Positions 17,397-27,447 of a stretch of 41,337 bases of DNA are shown here, in pieces (the first letter of the stretch is position 1; the number at the start of each line of letters is the position of its first letter). Position numbers and translations under genes: made by a program. A model generated the notes under the pieces. The model made no database searches. It was not told the DNA's origin and saw only the letters and a list, made by a program, of their open reading frames with translations. The stretch is from a bacterium (lineage in GTDB: Bacteria > Margulisbacteria > Marinamargulisbacteria > GCA-2716485 > GCA-002719695). The DNA lies in NCBI GenBank assembly GCA_002719695.1, contig PBEQ01000035.1, positions 1-41,337 on the forward strand. The letters are read 5' to 3'.

Positions 17397-19802
17397 TCAT
17401 ACTGATTTTTTCATATAGTCATCTTGAGAAAATTGATCTACCTGTACGGCATCATCTCTTAAAGCTTCTGCTTCACGAAGTAAATCTACCTCATCTTGAG
17501 TTAAAATGGACTGTTTTAAGGCATTTTCAATCATAAGATGAATACTTTCCTTTTGAATTTGTTTCTTTTTAACTGCTTGCCGCAATTTTAAGTGAATTGG
17601 TTTTACCTCATGAATCTTCTTAAAAGCATACTCCAAACGTCCTAGTGGGTCCTGCTGATCTTCAGATAAATATATACCATGTGTCAATCGATCTCGCTGA
17701 TCTCCAGGTTGTTGCATTTTGCGAGCAATGTTGGAAGATAATGAATCACTTGGATACGATCCAACCGAATTTATTTGAGTTAATAATCGAACACCAAAAA
17801 ATAAACTACCTAAATTTTTAAATAACCCTAAAAAAGCGGTTTGGATATTTGATAAAGAGTAATCAAGACACCATTGTACAAATGGAAAATCTTCTTTTTT
17901 CTTTCCATCAGCCTCATAACGCTTTAAAACAGTTGTAGCAAGATATAACCAAGATAAGATATCACTATATCGCGAAGTTAAGCGCTCACGTAACTTTAAC
18001 CCACCACCTAATAAAATCATTGCAACATCTGCAAAGAAAGCAAATTTAGCTGACATCCACGTTAACTTCTGAATATAACGAGCAGATCCTCCTAATCTTC
18101 CAGGCCAAATCAAATATCCTCGTGTTAATTCAAACCATATCCAACGAACAAGATTACTAATAATATGCCCTTGATGTGACCAAAATGCTTTATCAAATCT
18201 TCCTAGGTTATTCTCTTCAATAGCCTTGATTTCTTCTAATGCAAATGGATGGCAACGAATCGCTCCTTGACCAAAAATCATTAAAGATCGTGTTAAAATA
18301 TTAGCACCCTCAACTGTAACAGCAATAGGAGCTGCCATATAAGCATGTCCAAAAAGATTACGAGGCCCTAAAGAAATCCCAGCACCTCCCACAACATCCA
18401 TACCATGATTAATACTTTTTCTAAATTGCTCCGTAAAGTGATATTTTGCAATTGCCGAAATTACAGCTGGTTTAATACCTAAATCCAAACCAGCACATGT
18501 ATAAAGTCGCGCTGCTTCAAGCATATAAGAAATACCGACATTTTCAGCAATAGGTTCTTGTATGCCTTCAAACTTACCTATTTCTAAACCAAACTGTTTG
18601 CGAATCATTGAATAAGAGCCAACAACCCGTGATACTAGTTTAGCACCACCTGCACAATTTGCGGGAATAGATATTCCTCTTCCGGCACTAAGACATTCCA
18701 TTAACATAGACCAACCCTTGCCAATATAATCAGATCCACCAATAACAGCATCCAAAGGAACCTCGACATTTTGTCCTTGAGTTGGGCAATTATAAAAAGG
18801 AACACCCAGAGGATCATGACGATCGCCAACAATAACCCCTGTAGTACTAGTTGGTATTAGCGCACAGGTAATACCTCTATCAACCCCCTCTCCTAAAATA
18901 TTATTAGGATCATAACACTTAAATGCCAACCCTAATAACGTTGCTTTAGAAGCAAGTGTAATATAACGTTTATTCCAATTAAGCCGTAACCAAGGCTTTC
19001 CATCCTCACCTAAAAAAACCTCTCCCGAAGACACCATCGCCCCTGCATCAGAACCAGCACCAGGTTCAGTTAAGGCAAAACAAGGGATTTCTTCACCAAC
19101 TGCTAACCTTGGTAAATAATAATCTTTTTGTTCTTGAGTCCCATAATGAATTAAAAGCTCTGCAGGACCTAGAGAATTTGGAACCATAACCGTTATCCCA
19201 AGTGGAGTTGAGCGAGATCCTACTTTTGATACAATCGTACTATTGCCTGTAGCAGAAAACCCTAATCCCCCATACTCCTTAGGAATAATAAGGCCAAAAA
19301 AGCGATCTTTCTTTAAAATCTCCCAAACATGATCGGGGAAATCTCTATTTTGATATACCTCCCAGTCAATCACGTTTTCACATAGCGTTTCAACAGGTCC
19401 ATTTAAAAAGTCTTGTTCTTCTTGTGATAAAACAGAATACTCTACAGCTAATAATTTTTTAAAATTGGGTTTCCCAGAAAATAGATCAGCATCAACCCAA
19501 GTTGTACCTGCTTCAATAGCTTCTTTTTCTGTTTTTGATATAGTTGGTAAAAAACCCAATGATTTCATCAAAAAAAAGATTGGAAATGTAAAAACATAAC
19601 GACGTGTTATAGAAAATGTAAGAACAACTAATATCGATGATAGTATCGCTAACGTTACTGTAGACGTTCCCAGACTATAAAGATATCCAATAGCCAAACC
19701 AGCAAAAACAATAAATGGTAAAGAAAAATAAGCACACAAAAGAGTTCCTAAAACCATTATTCCTGATAGCAATTTAGGGTCTAAGAATAATACATCAACC
19801 AT
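17397..19802 (-). CDS. fadE: acyl-CoA dehydrogenase FadE
   Basis: The first enzyme of fatty-acid beta-oxidation: FAD-dependent formation of trans-2-enoyl-CoA. At 801 residues it is the long FadE type (E. coli 814). Two or three hydrophobic N-terminal segments (about 10-80) for membrane attachment precede the acyl-CoA dehydrogenase fold (about 130-520, with IPKEYGGLGFSATG, CFALTEPGAGSDAG, a WSMLMECLSAGRGISIP block, and GGAGISLGPRNLFGHAYMAAPIAVTVEGAN). The C-terminal DUF1974 domain (about 520-790) is typical of FadE. The ribosome site AAGGAGGG precedes the ATG by seven bases. It is the last gene of the fadI-fadJ-fadE operon. Confidence 0.96.
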   Translation of the reverse strand: MVDVLFLDPKLLSGIMVLGTLLCAYFSLPFIVFAGLAIGYLYSLGTSTVTLAILSSILVVLTFSITRRYVFTFPIFFLMKSLGFLPTISKTEKEAIEAGTTWVDADLFSGKPNFKKLLAVEYSVLSQEEQDFLNGPVETLCENVIDWEVYQNRDFPDHVWEILKKDRFFGLIIPKEYGGLGFSATGNSTIVSKVGSRSTPLGITVMVPNSLGPAELLIHYGTQEQKDYYLPRLAVGEEIPCFALTEPGAGSDAGAMVSSGEVFLGEDGKPWLRLNWNKRYITLASKATLLGLAFKCYDPNNILGEGVDRGITCALIPTSTTGVIVGDRHDPLGVPFYNCPTQGQNVEVPLDAVIGGSDYIGKGWSMLMECLSAGRGISIPANCAGGAKLVSRVVGSYSMIRKQFGLEIGKFEGIQEPIAENVGISYMLEAARLYTCAGLDLGIKPAVISAIAKYHFTEQFRKSINHGMDVVGGAGISLGPRNLFGHAYMAAPIAVTVEGANILTRSLMIFGQGAIRCHPFALEEIKAIEENNLGRFDKAFWSHQGHIISNLVRWIWFELTRGYLIWPGRLGGSARYIQKLTWMSAKFAFFADVAMILLGGGLKLRERLTSRYSDILSWLYLATTVLKRYEADGKKKEDFPFVQWCLDYSLSNIQTAFLGLFKNLGSLFFGVRLLTQINSVGSYPSDSLSSNIARKMQQPGDQRDRLTHGIYLSEDQQDPLGRLEYAFKKIHEVKPIHLKLRQAVKKKQIQKESIHLMIENALKQSILTQDEVDLLREAEALRDDAVQVDQFSQDDYMKKSV

Positions 19803-19804
19803 AG

Positions 19805-21943
19805 TTATCCCTCCTTATTTGATAATATACCCTTATTTTTAGCAATCTTAACCAATAAATCACATGGTTCAAACCGAGATCCGAATAATCTTGAAAAATA
19901 GTTAAGTCTGCCAACAATATAATCTATTCCCAAAGAATCAGCATAACAACATAATCCGCCTCTAAAAGGAGGAAATCCAGTTCCCATTATCATTGCTAAG
20001 TCCAGTTCTCTAGCACTCTTTACAATCCCCTCATCTAAACAACGAGCAGCTTCATTGATCATGACAAATATACAACGCTCAAAAATATCTTGATCAGAAA
20101 CATCTAAATTTTGACCAAGTTTAAAATCGTTTAATAAATCTACTAAGCTCAAGTTAACTTTTTTATTTTTACCATTGTAACAATAAAACCCAGCTCCTGA
20201 TTTTTTACCTAAAAATTGACATTCATGCATTGCATTTAAAGCAAATTCTGGGATAACCATCCTATCGCCATAAGCTTTATGAAGAACTTCTAAAACACTA
20301 ATTCCAATATCTAAGCCCACTTGATCTGCTAATGACAAAGGCCCTAGTGGCATGCCAAATAACTCTAATACCTTATCAACTCTTGGAATACTGACATTAT
20401 CAAGTAAACAATACATCGCTTCATTAACATATGGCAAAAAGATTCTATTAACTAAAAAACCTGGGCAATCTTTAACTACAATAGGCGTTTTTTTCATTTT
20501 TTTAACTATATCCAATGTTGTTGCCAAGGTTTCAAGAGAGGTATGTTTGGAAGGAATAATCTCAACAAGAGGCATTCTATTAACAGGACTAAAAAAATGC
20601 ATCCCAATAAATCGTTCCGGATGTGTTAATGTCTCAGATAATTCATTTATCGAAATAGATGATGTGTTACTAGCAATAATGGCCTTATCAGATACCATAG
20701 ACTCCAGTTCGTCATAAACTGTTTGTTTAATATCTTTTTTTTCTAATACAGCTTCTATCACAAAATCTGAACGTTTAAGTTCATCATATGATAATGTAGG
20801 AGTAACTCGAAAAGAAGCTAAACCATATTCTCGTTTTGTTAAACGTCGCTTTTTTAAGAGTTGTTTATTAATAGAATCAATTAAAGTCACTCCTTTTAAA
20901 ACATCTTTCTCTTTAATATCTTTTAAAACAACGGGAATATGTCTATGAATAAATGACCACGCAATCCCACTCCCCATAAGGCCCGCTCCAATAACCGCAG
21001 CCTGTTGAACATCATAGGATTTAACACTAGATGAATGTAGCTTCTTTTGTTCTTCTTGACTAAAAAACAAAGCAGTTAAATATGAAGGGATCTTAGTATT
21101 AAAACATTGTGAAAAATAATGTGCCTCTAAATCCAAACCTTTATCTAAAGGACGATAAATTCCTTTCATAACCGCACGTAATGCAAGTAACAACGCAGGA
21201 TAGTTTCCTTTCGATTTTTCTTGAATAGATCGTTTTGATGATGATGATATTAACGCCCGACCAAATAAATTAGATTGCAAAAGTTTATGAGAAAAAGAAA
21301 GTTTTCGTTTTGCTAAAATTGTTTTTTTTCCATTTGTGGATAAAATATCACGAATAAACCCCATAATATAGTCATCTTCAAACCCTTCTGGATAACATCG
21401 ATCAACCAAACCCATTTTTAATGCTTTTTTAGCGGTTACAGGTTTTCCTGTTAATATCATTGGTAAGCTATTTACAACACCAACAAGCCGAGGCAAGCGT
21501 TGCGTTCCACCAAAACCTGGAATAATACCTAAATTAACTTCAGGACATCCCAAAGATGTTTTATCAGATAACAATGCAATACGATAGTTACATGCTAATG
21601 CTAACTCTAATCCTCCACCTAAACAAACCCCATTAATTACAGCAATAGTAGGAATAGGAAGATCATCACATTGTTGAATAATAGATTGTCCAGTTTTAAC
21701 AAGTTGGATTGTTTCGTCTGGTAATGAAAGTTTTTGAATCTCTTTGATATCAGCTCCAGCAATAAACACATTGGGCTTAGCACTTCGTAAAATCAAACAT
21801 TTTACCGATGAATCATCTTTTACTTTATTAAAATAAGCTGATAATCTTTCCATAACAGCCATTGAAAGTGTATTAACTTTATTATCCAAGTCATTAAAAA
21901 CAATAGACGCTATTCCTTCCTCATTCACAGAATATGAAATCAC
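19805..21943 (-). CDS. fadJ: bifunctional enoyl-CoA hydratase / 3-hydroxyacyl-CoA dehydrogenase (FadJ/FadB)
   Basis: The alpha subunit of the beta-oxidation complex. The N-terminal crotonase domain (about 1-190) has the acidic catalytic pair E113 (GGGLELALACNYR) and E135 (CPEVNLGIIPGFGGTQRLPR) and the oxyanion-hole IAGADIKEI. The 3-hydroxyacyl-CoA dehydrogenase part begins at about 305 with the NAD-binding AAVIGAGLMGSGIAW and contains the catalytic His in MHFFSPVNRMPLVEII. A duplicated C-terminal helical domain closes it. The 712 residues fit FadJ (714). The start is GTG, overlapping the fadI stop, with GGAGG eight bases before it. FadB cannot be excluded; the fadI pairing favours the FadJ name. 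Confidence 0.96.
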   Translation of the reverse strand: MISYSVNEEGIASIVFNDLDNKVNTLSMAVMERLSAYFNKVKDDSSVKCLILRSAKPNVFIAGADIKEIQKLSLPDETIQLVKTGQSIIQQCDDLPIPTIAVINGVCLGGGLELALACNYRIALLSDKTSLGCPEVNLGIIPGFGGTQRLPRLVGVVNSLPMILTGKPVTAKKALKMGLVDRCYPEGFEDDYIMGFIRDILSTNGKKTILAKRKLSFSHKLLQSNLFGRALISSSSKRSIQEKSKGNYPALLLALRAVMKGIYRPLDKGLDLEAHYFSQCFNTKIPSYLTALFFSQEEQKKLHSSSVKSYDVQQAAVIGAGLMGSGIAWSFIHRHIPVVLKDIKEKDVLKGVTLIDSINKQLLKKRRLTKREYGLASFRVTPTLSYDELKRSDFVIEAVLEKKDIKQTVYDELESMVSDKAIIASNTSSISINELSETLTHPERFIGMHFFSPVNRMPLVEIIPSKHTSLETLATTLDIVKKMKKTPIVVKDCPGFLVNRIFLPYVNEAMYCLLDNVSIPRVDKVLELFGMPLGPLSLADQVGLDIGISVLEVLHKAYGDRMVIPEFALNAMHECQFLGKKSGAGFYCYNGKNKKVNLSLVDLLNDFKLGQNLDVSDQDIFERCIFVMINEAARCLDEGIVKSARELDLAMIMGTGFPPFRGGLCCYADSLGIDYIVGRLNYFSRLFGSRFEPCDLLVKIAKNKGILSNKEG

Positions 21944-23226
21944 TATTCAACCTCCACAATAAAGGCAGCACCCTGCCCCCCACCAACACAAAGCGTTGCT
22001 AATCCTCTTTGTTTTTTTAATGTTCTTAAAGCATGTAATAGGGTGATTAACAAACGAGATCCAGATACACCTACTGGATGTCCCAGAGCAATGGCTCCCC
22101 CATTAGGATTCAATGTCTCTAAATTAACTTGACCCAAGGCTTTGTCTAAACCTAAAAATGTTTTAGAAAACGAATCAGATTCAAACGCTCTTAAATTTGC
22201 TAATATCTGTGCAGCAAACGCTTCATTCATTTCAATTGCATCAATATCGGCTAATGATTCATTACGACGTTTAAATAATTTAGCAGTTGCATAAACAGGA
22301 CCTAATCCCATTCGACTGGGCTCTAACCCTGCATAATCATAATCCACAATATAGCCTAAAATGGAATCATGATCTCGCTTTGCATCCGCTTCTCTTTTTA
22401 AAATCATAGCGGCAGCACCATCCGTTATAGGACACGCATTACCAACAGTAACAGTTCCATAATGACGATCAAAATAGGGTCTTAATTTTTGTAACTTTTT
22501 AAGACTCTGATCCTTCATCGGTCCATTATCAGTCGTAATTAACGCTTTATTATCTACTAAAACAGGAATAATTTCCTGTTCAAAAAAGCCATTTTCCTGA
22601 GCAGCTAATGCTTTTTTATGACTATTAAATGCATACTCATCTTGCTCTCTACGAGTAATAGAAAATTCCTTTGCTAAATTCTCAGCTGTGATACCCATAA
22701 TTTGACCACAAATAGGGTCAGTTAAACCATCCATTAAACCAATAACAGGCATTAAATGTTTAAATTTAAATGATGATAACACCGATAGTTTCTTTGGTAG
22801 TGTTTTTGCTTTCATTAAATTTTCAAAAAATTGTTTCATTGGTTTTGAAAACAAAAATGGAATATTTGTCATTGATTCCGTGCCACCAGCAACAATAGTA
22901 TCTGCCTTATGAGCCAAAAGCTTATTAATAGCACTTGAAACACTTTCCATACCTGAAGCACAATTTCGTTGAACCGTGTAAGCCGGTGTTTTCAAATCAA
23001 ACCCTGCCTTTAATGCAGCAACCCGAGACACATTTGCAGCTTTAGAAGGCTGAGCCACATTACCTAAAACAACCTCATCAACGACGTTATTAGATAAACC
23101 ACTTTTTAACATAAGATGCTTAAGAACAAAAGCAGCTAAATCATCCGCATCATAGAAAGAAAAATTAGTAGCAGCTTTTAAAAAAGGCGTACGGTAACCC
23201 GAAACAATAGCAATTCGCTCCTTCAT
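21943..23226 (-). CDS. fadI: 3-ketoacyl-CoA thiolase (FadI)
   Basis: A thiolase that cleaves 3-ketoacyl-CoA to acetyl-CoA and a shortened acyl-CoA, the beta subunit partner of FadJ. The nucleophilic cysteine is in QRNCASGMESV (C89 from this start). The C-terminal catalytic blocks are NPNGGAIALGHPVGVSGSR (His) and LCVGGGQGAAFIVE (second Cys). The ATG at 23226 is chosen because GGAG lies six bases before it and it gives MKERIAIVSGYRTPF; an ATG four codons upstream is possible. It is the first gene of the fad operon, with no FadR- or TetR-type regulator gene nearby. Confidence 0.95.
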   Translation of the reverse strand: MKERIAIVSGYRTPFLKAATNFSFYDADDLAAFVLKHLMLKSGLSNNVVDEVVLGNVAQPSKAANVSRVAALKAGFDLKTPAYTVQRNCASGMESVSSAINKLLAHKADTIVAGGTESMTNIPFLFSKPMKQFFENLMKAKTLPKKLSVLSSFKFKHLMPVIGLMDGLTDPICGQIMGITAENLAKEFSITRREQDEYAFNSHKKALAAQENGFFEQEIIPVLVDNKALITTDNGPMKDQSLKKLQKLRPYFDRHYGTVTVGNACPITDGAAAMILKREADAKRDHDSILGYIVDYDYAGLEPSRMGLGPVYATAKLFKRRNESLADIDAIEMNEAFAAQILANLRAFESDSFSKTFLGLDKALGQVNLETLNPNGGAIALGHPVGVSGSRLLITLLHALRTLKKQRGLATLCVGGGQGAAFIVEVE

Positions 23227-23329
23227 TGATAGCTCCATTGTAAAAACATTTTGATATTACTTTCCCATTATAACATAAAACTAAACAGAAATAGTTTAAC
23301 TAATGGGCTTTTATGGGTAACTATTATAC

Positions 23330-23494
23330 ATGAAAAGCAAACAAAATGATGATGAATTAAATAAAGACAAGAATCCCAACAAAAAAAAGATGGGGTCTAA
23401 AAAGGATCCTAGTGATTTAAGAAAATCACACTTGTTTATGGTCGTTTTAGAGTTTTATGTTAGGCAAATAGAATTATCATTTAGCTTTAACTAA
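23330..23494 (+). CDS. possible small lysine-rich protein (54 residues)
   Basis: An open frame of 54 codons in the otherwise empty 260-base gap between fadI and the FmdB gene. The first 33 residues are very polar (Lys, Asn, Asp; includes KDKNPNKKKMGSKKDPSD) and the rest hydrophobic (HLFMVVLEFYVRQIEL). A TATTATA box lies immediately before the ATG, and no convincing ribosome site is seen. Such a frame can arise by chance in AT-rich DNA. It is the only plus-strand coding candidate between 7.1 and 35.7 kb. Confidence 0.3.
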   Translation: MKSKQNDDELNKDKNPNKKKMGSKKDPSDLRKSHLFMVVLEFYVRQIELSFSFN

Positions 23495-23500
23495 GCCTAT

Positions 23501-23710
23501 TTAAGAACTCTTTTTTGAACTTCCTGATGTTTCCTTATCGTTAATATAAAACCCACTACCCTTAAAAGAAATACCAACATTTCTACTAATCAAGCGCATT
23601 ACTAAATCAGAGTTACATGAGGGACAATTAAGTTTAGGCTCCTCTTTAATAGAATGAGAAACCTCAAATACATAATTACATGAGTTACACTTATAATCAT
23701 ACAAAGCCAT
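23501..23710 (-). CDS. FmdB family zinc-ribbon protein
   Basis: 69 residues. The N terminus MALYDYKCNSCNYVFEVSHSI and the second knuckle LNCPSCNSDL supply the four zinc cysteines (CxxC...CxxC), as in FmdB/CxxC_CXXC_SSSS regulatory proteins. The GFYINDKETSG and the final KKSS tail also fit this family, whose function is not established. A TTG further upstream would add six residues, but the family begins at MAxYxYxC, so the ATG at 23710 is used. It follows the UPF0182 gene by 55 bases on the same strand. Confidence 0.88.
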   Translation of the reverse strand: MALYDYKCNSCNYVFEVSHSIKEEPKLNCPSCNSDLVMRLISRNVGISFKGSGFYINDKETSGSSKKSS

Positions 23711-23765
23711 AGCGCAGTAATCTACCAAGTAACCGTCATAAAATCAATATCTTAAGTCTTACTTA

Positions 23766-26516
23766 CTACTTTGAAAGAGATTGAATAACTTGATCTAACT
23801 CTGTCATTTTAACACCAAACTCTGACCAATTTGATTCTGATAACGATTGTTTTAAATGCGTAAAAACACGAATAACATCATCAATTGATGAATTAGAATT
23901 TAAATCAATAGGATCTAACTCAGAATCAGTAGCAATCACTTTTTCTAAATCATCATAGCGAATATCAAAAATACTAAACATAGCATCCATTAAATTTTTA
24001 CCCATAACAACTTTGTCATCATATGACACAATAACACGCTTTAATTCAGGTAACTTTGACGTTTCTGCTTGCAAATAAATAGGCTCAACATAAAGCAAGG
24101 ACCCTTCAATAGGAATGATCATTAAATTTCCTCGAATAACACGAGAACCCATTTGACCCCATAATGTTAAATTTTTGGATATTTCAGTATCCTGATCAAT
24201 CCGTGATTCAATTTGCATAGGTCCATAAATTGTTTTTTCTTTTGGTAACTTTAAAACAGTAAACTTTCCATAACTATCTAAATCTGATGAAGCCGCTAAC
24301 CAAGCAATCATATTATTCTTATTAGTTGGCGTAAATGGTAACATCAGCACAAAAGATTCTTTGGTATCTCCAGGTAATTTTGTAACCAAATAATACGGTG
24401 ACATTGTTTTTTCACTACCCTCATATGTTTCTTGAGGAAATTGCCAAACATCCTCCCTATTATAAAATACTTGGGGATCTTCCATATGATACGTATTTAA
24501 AATCAAGGCTTGAACCGTAAATAAATCCTTAGGATATCTAACATGTTTTTGTATCGAAACAGGCATCTCTGATTGCGATTTAAATAACCCCTGATACACA
24601 CCAGCAAACGCTTTAATAAGGGGGTCATCACCATTCATCATATAAAAATCAATCGAACCATCATAAGCATCAATAACCACTTTAACTGAGTTTCGAATAT
24701 AGTTAATTCGAGCATTAAATGGCTCAGAATAAGGAAATTTATTAGAAATTGTATAGGCATCATAAACCCATTTCATGCGACCATCATCAGTCAAAACTAA
24801 ATAAGGATCTTGATCATAAACTAAAAAAGGTGCTATTTTTTTAGCAATAGTTGTAATTGCTCTATCATACATTAAACGAGAATCTGTTTTAATTAACGAA
24901 GAAAAAATTAATTTAAAATCTGAAAATTTAATAGAATAAACTAACTGTTTCATAAAACTATCAAGTAATATTCCACCCTTACCTTCGTAGTTAGTATACA
25001 CATTTAAATCACCTTTAGGAAAATCAAACTCTTGTTGTTTGGTATTCACAACAACATAATCAAAGGTTTTTTCTCCAAAATATATTTCTGGTCGGGAAAT
25101 CATTAAGCCATGCTTAGCTACTGGAGGAAGATCTTTAACAAAGAATTCAGGCAACCCATCCACCGTAACCTCATTAACCGGTGTCATACAAAAACCATAT
25201 CCATGAGTATATACCAAATGACGATTGGTCCATGTTTGTGCTTGTGAAGATAATTGAGAGCTATCTAACTCCCGAGCCGATAACATAACTTGTTGAGGTT
25301 TACCATTAATCATATAACGATCTACATCCACATTCATAAATTCATAATACAAACGTATTTCTTGTAATTGACTAAACGTCTGCTTTAGTGGCTCTTGATT
25401 CCACAAACGGATATTTTCAATAATAGTGGTATTAGCTTTAATGTCATCAGATTTCAAATTATAATCGACTGGAAAATCTTGTTCTGTAACATGATTGAGG
25501 TTATATGCCTCTCGTGTAAATTTTATATTTGCTTCAATAAACTCCTTTTCCTTAACGAGTTCATTAGGAGATACAATAACGTTTTGAACAATATTAGGAA
25601 CAAATCTTAAACCAAAAAAATGAAGTGCTATTATAAGAATAAGACCTATATAAGGTAACTTAAACGTTGGCTTTGCAATTAAAAACAAAATCAAAAATGC
25701 TTCAATCGCAAATAATCCAACTAAAAACTGTTTAATTGGATAAATGATATTAACATCTGTAAATGCGGCACCAAAAACAACCCCATTTTCAGATAAGACA
25801 AGATCAAACATGCCTAACCAGGTGCCAATAGCAAATAATAAAAAAGTAACAGACAATAAACTAATTAAATGCTTTTTAATGGCAGAAAATGTTTTTTCTT
25901 TAGAAAAAATAACCAATAAAATATTTTTTGAAAAATAAATCCATCCAACAAAAAATAATGAAATAATAAATAAACCAATAAACCACCCTTGAATATGGTT
26001 CAATAATGGTAAGCTAAACAAATAAAACGAAATATCATTATTAAAAAGAGGATCTTTTAAACCATAGGGCATTTGATTTAAATATAAATACAAATCTTCC
26101 CACCATGATTTTGCAGATAACCCAAAAATAAAAGAAATTGCTATTATAGCAATATAAACAACGTTTGAAAGCGCTTTTAATCCTATTGTTTGATCTGCCT
26201 TTTGTTGCTCCATATAGTTACGAAACTGATTAATTAATTGATTCAAAAAAGCAAATGGAGTCTGAATATCATAAGAAGCATTTTGATTAGCAATCTTACT
26301 ATTTTTATTGGCAACATAAGCGTTAAAACTTAACCAACCTAATGCTATTAACGTAAATATAATCCAGGTAATCCATTCTGATTTTACTCGAAACCACCAA
26401 ATCTCATCATATCCAAATGATTGAAACCATAAAAAGTCTGGATATAAATTCATAAAAATGAAAAAGCTAATGATTAACGTTACAATCATTGCAATAAAAA
26501 ATTTAATTCGTATCAT
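23766..26516 (-). CDS. UPF0182 family large membrane protein
   Basis: 916 residues. The first third holds about seven membrane helices, from MIRIKFFIAMIVTLIISFF to about 310, with the family-typical YPDFLWFQSFGYDEIWW after helix 1 and GLKDPLFNNDISFYLFSLPLL between later helices. The rest is a large soluble part, probably outside the cytoplasm, including FDYVVVNTKQQEFDFP, a YEGKGGILLDSF block, YDQDPYLVLTDDGRMKWVYDAYT, VVIDAYDGSIDFYMM and HVRYPKDLFTVQ. UPF0182 is widespread in Actinobacteria, Cyanobacteria and some Firmicutes; its function is unknown. An AAAGGA ribosome site precedes the ATG. Size and topology are as expected for the family. Confidence 0.95.
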   Translation of the reverse strand: MIRIKFFIAMIVTLIISFFIFMNLYPDFLWFQSFGYDEIWWFRVKSEWITWIIFTLIALGWLSFNAYVANKNSKIANQNASYDIQTPFAFLNQLINQFRNYMEQQKADQTIGLKALSNVVYIAIIAISFIFGLSAKSWWEDLYLYLNQMPYGLKDPLFNNDISFYLFSLPLLNHIQGWFIGLFIISLFFVGWIYFSKNILLVIFSKEKTFSAIKKHLISLLSVTFLLFAIGTWLGMFDLVLSENGVVFGAAFTDVNIIYPIKQFLVGLFAIEAFLILFLIAKPTFKLPYIGLILIIALHFFGLRFVPNIVQNVIVSPNELVKEKEFIEANIKFTREAYNLNHVTEQDFPVDYNLKSDDIKANTTIIENIRLWNQEPLKQTFSQLQEIRLYYEFMNVDVDRYMINGKPQQVMLSARELDSSQLSSQAQTWTNRHLVYTHGYGFCMTPVNEVTVDGLPEFFVKDLPPVAKHGLMISRPEIYFGEKTFDYVVVNTKQQEFDFPKGDLNVYTNYEGKGGILLDSFMKQLVYSIKFSDFKLIFSSLIKTDSRLMYDRAITTIAKKIAPFLVYDQDPYLVLTDDGRMKWVYDAYTISNKFPYSEPFNARINYIRNSVKVVIDAYDGSIDFYMMNGDDPLIKAFAGVYQGLFKSQSEMPVSIQKHVRYPKDLFTVQALILNTYHMEDPQVFYNREDVWQFPQETYEGSEKTMSPYYLVTKLPGDTKESFVLMLPFTPTNKNNMIAWLAASSDLDSYGKFTVLKLPKEKTIYGPMQIESRIDQDTEISKNLTLWGQMGSRVIRGNLMIIPIEGSLLYVEPIYLQAETSKLPELKRVIVSYDDKVVMGKNLMDAMFSIFDIRYDDLEKVIATDSELDPIDLNSNSSIDDVIRVFTHLKQSLSESNWSEFGVKMTELDQVIQSLSK

Positions 26517-26602
26517 AAAAATTCCTTTACCTTTAGTTTTAAATTGATAATCAAGCTAAAGTGTAACAAATTTTGAAAATGATTTATAGCAAAAAATAAA
26601 AG

Positions 26603-26679
26603 TGGTAGCGGAGACTGGGATCGAACCAGTGACGCCACGGGTATGAGCCGTGTGCTCTAACCAACTGAGCTACTCCGCC
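26603..26679 (-). tRNA. elongator tRNA-Met (CAU anticodon)
   Basis: Minus-strand cloverleaf with acceptor GGCGGAG/CTCCGCT (G1:U72 wobble), anticodon stem CACGG/CCGTG, loop CTCATAC giving CAU, T loop TTCGATC, discriminator A and encoded CCA. The acceptor and stem resemble Gram-positive elongator tRNA-Met. It lacks the three G:C anticodon-stem pairs of initiator tRNA. Confidence 0.93.
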
Positions 26680-26699
26680 AGAACGTAAACGTGGCGTAA

Positions 26700-26728
26700 C
26701 TTTACTAAAAAAAGTCATCATATGTCAA
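26700..26728 (-). promoter_or_regulatory. candidate promoter for tRNA-Met
   Basis: On the minus strand an exact TTGACA (26723-26728) is followed by 17 bases and GTAAAG (26700-26705), a weak -10. The -35 overlaps the stop codon of the pseudouridine synthase gene. The start would be about 14 bases before the tRNA. Confidence 0.45.
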
Positions 26729-27447
26729 CGAATGATATTCAAAGATGATAATAACAATCTTATTTCTTGTTTAGTTAATGGAGAAAAATCACCTACATCC
26801 ATTCCTTTTAAATCAAGATTTCCAATTTGCAATCGTTTTAACTGATCAACAAAATAACCAAAATGTTCAAATGTTCGTCGAATTAATCGATTCCGACCTT
26901 CACTAATACTAAGCATAAATTCTCGTTCTGACAAAACACTTAATCGTGTAAACTTCACAGGCCCATCCTCAAGAAAAAAACCACGATTTAGGCGCTCAAT
27001 AGTTGATTTTGAAACTCGTTTATTTAACGTTACATGATACACTTTATTACACTTAAAAGATGGGTGCATTAACTTATGAGAAAAATCCCCATCATTAGTA
27101 AGTATCATTAAACCAGTTGTATCTTTATCCAATCGACCAACCGGAAATATCGGCATACCCAATTGACGAATAAAATCGCCAATACAACGTCGTCCTTTAG
27201 GGTCTTCCATAGTTGACAAAACGCCCTTAGGTTTAAAAAACTTATAATATACATAAGAAAATTGATATTGAACTAAATCTCCATTAACAACGATTGTATC
27301 ATTTTTTGCATTAACCTTAATTTTTAGATTAGAAACACACTGACCATTAACAGATACTAAACCCGATTTAAGATAAGCAAGCAAATCTCTTCGAGATATA
27401 TAAGACTGACTTGTTACAAATTCTTCTAAAGTATAATCATTGTTCAT
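26725..27447 (-). CDS. RsuA/RluB-family pseudouridine synthase
   Basis: Converts a specific uridine in ribosomal RNA to pseudouridine. The N-terminal S4 RNA-binding domain (about 5-65, ISRRDLLAYLKSGLVSVNG) is followed by the synthase core, with FKPKGVLSTMEDPKGR, the catalytic D107 in VGRLDKDTTGLMILTNDG, and SEGRNRLIRRTFEHFGYFVDQLKR. At 240 residues it fits RluB/RsuA-type enzymes. YpuL/RluB-like 23S modification is likely, but RsuA, RluE and RluF relatives cannot be separated. It overlaps the end of lptC by 11 bases and is last in the mixed eight-gene run. Confidence 0.94.
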   Translation of the reverse strand: MNNDYTLEEFVTSQSYISRRDLLAYLKSGLVSVNGQCVSNLKIKVNAKNDTIVVNGDLVQYQFSYVYYKFFKPKGVLSTMEDPKGRRCIGDFIRQLGMPIFPVGRLDKDTTGLMILTNDGDFSHKLMHPSFKCNKVYHVTLNKRVSKSTIERLNRGFFLEDGPVKFTRLSVLSEREFMLSISEGRNRLIRRTFEHFGYFVDQLKRLQIGNLDLKGMDVGDFSPLTKQEIRLLLSSLNIIR

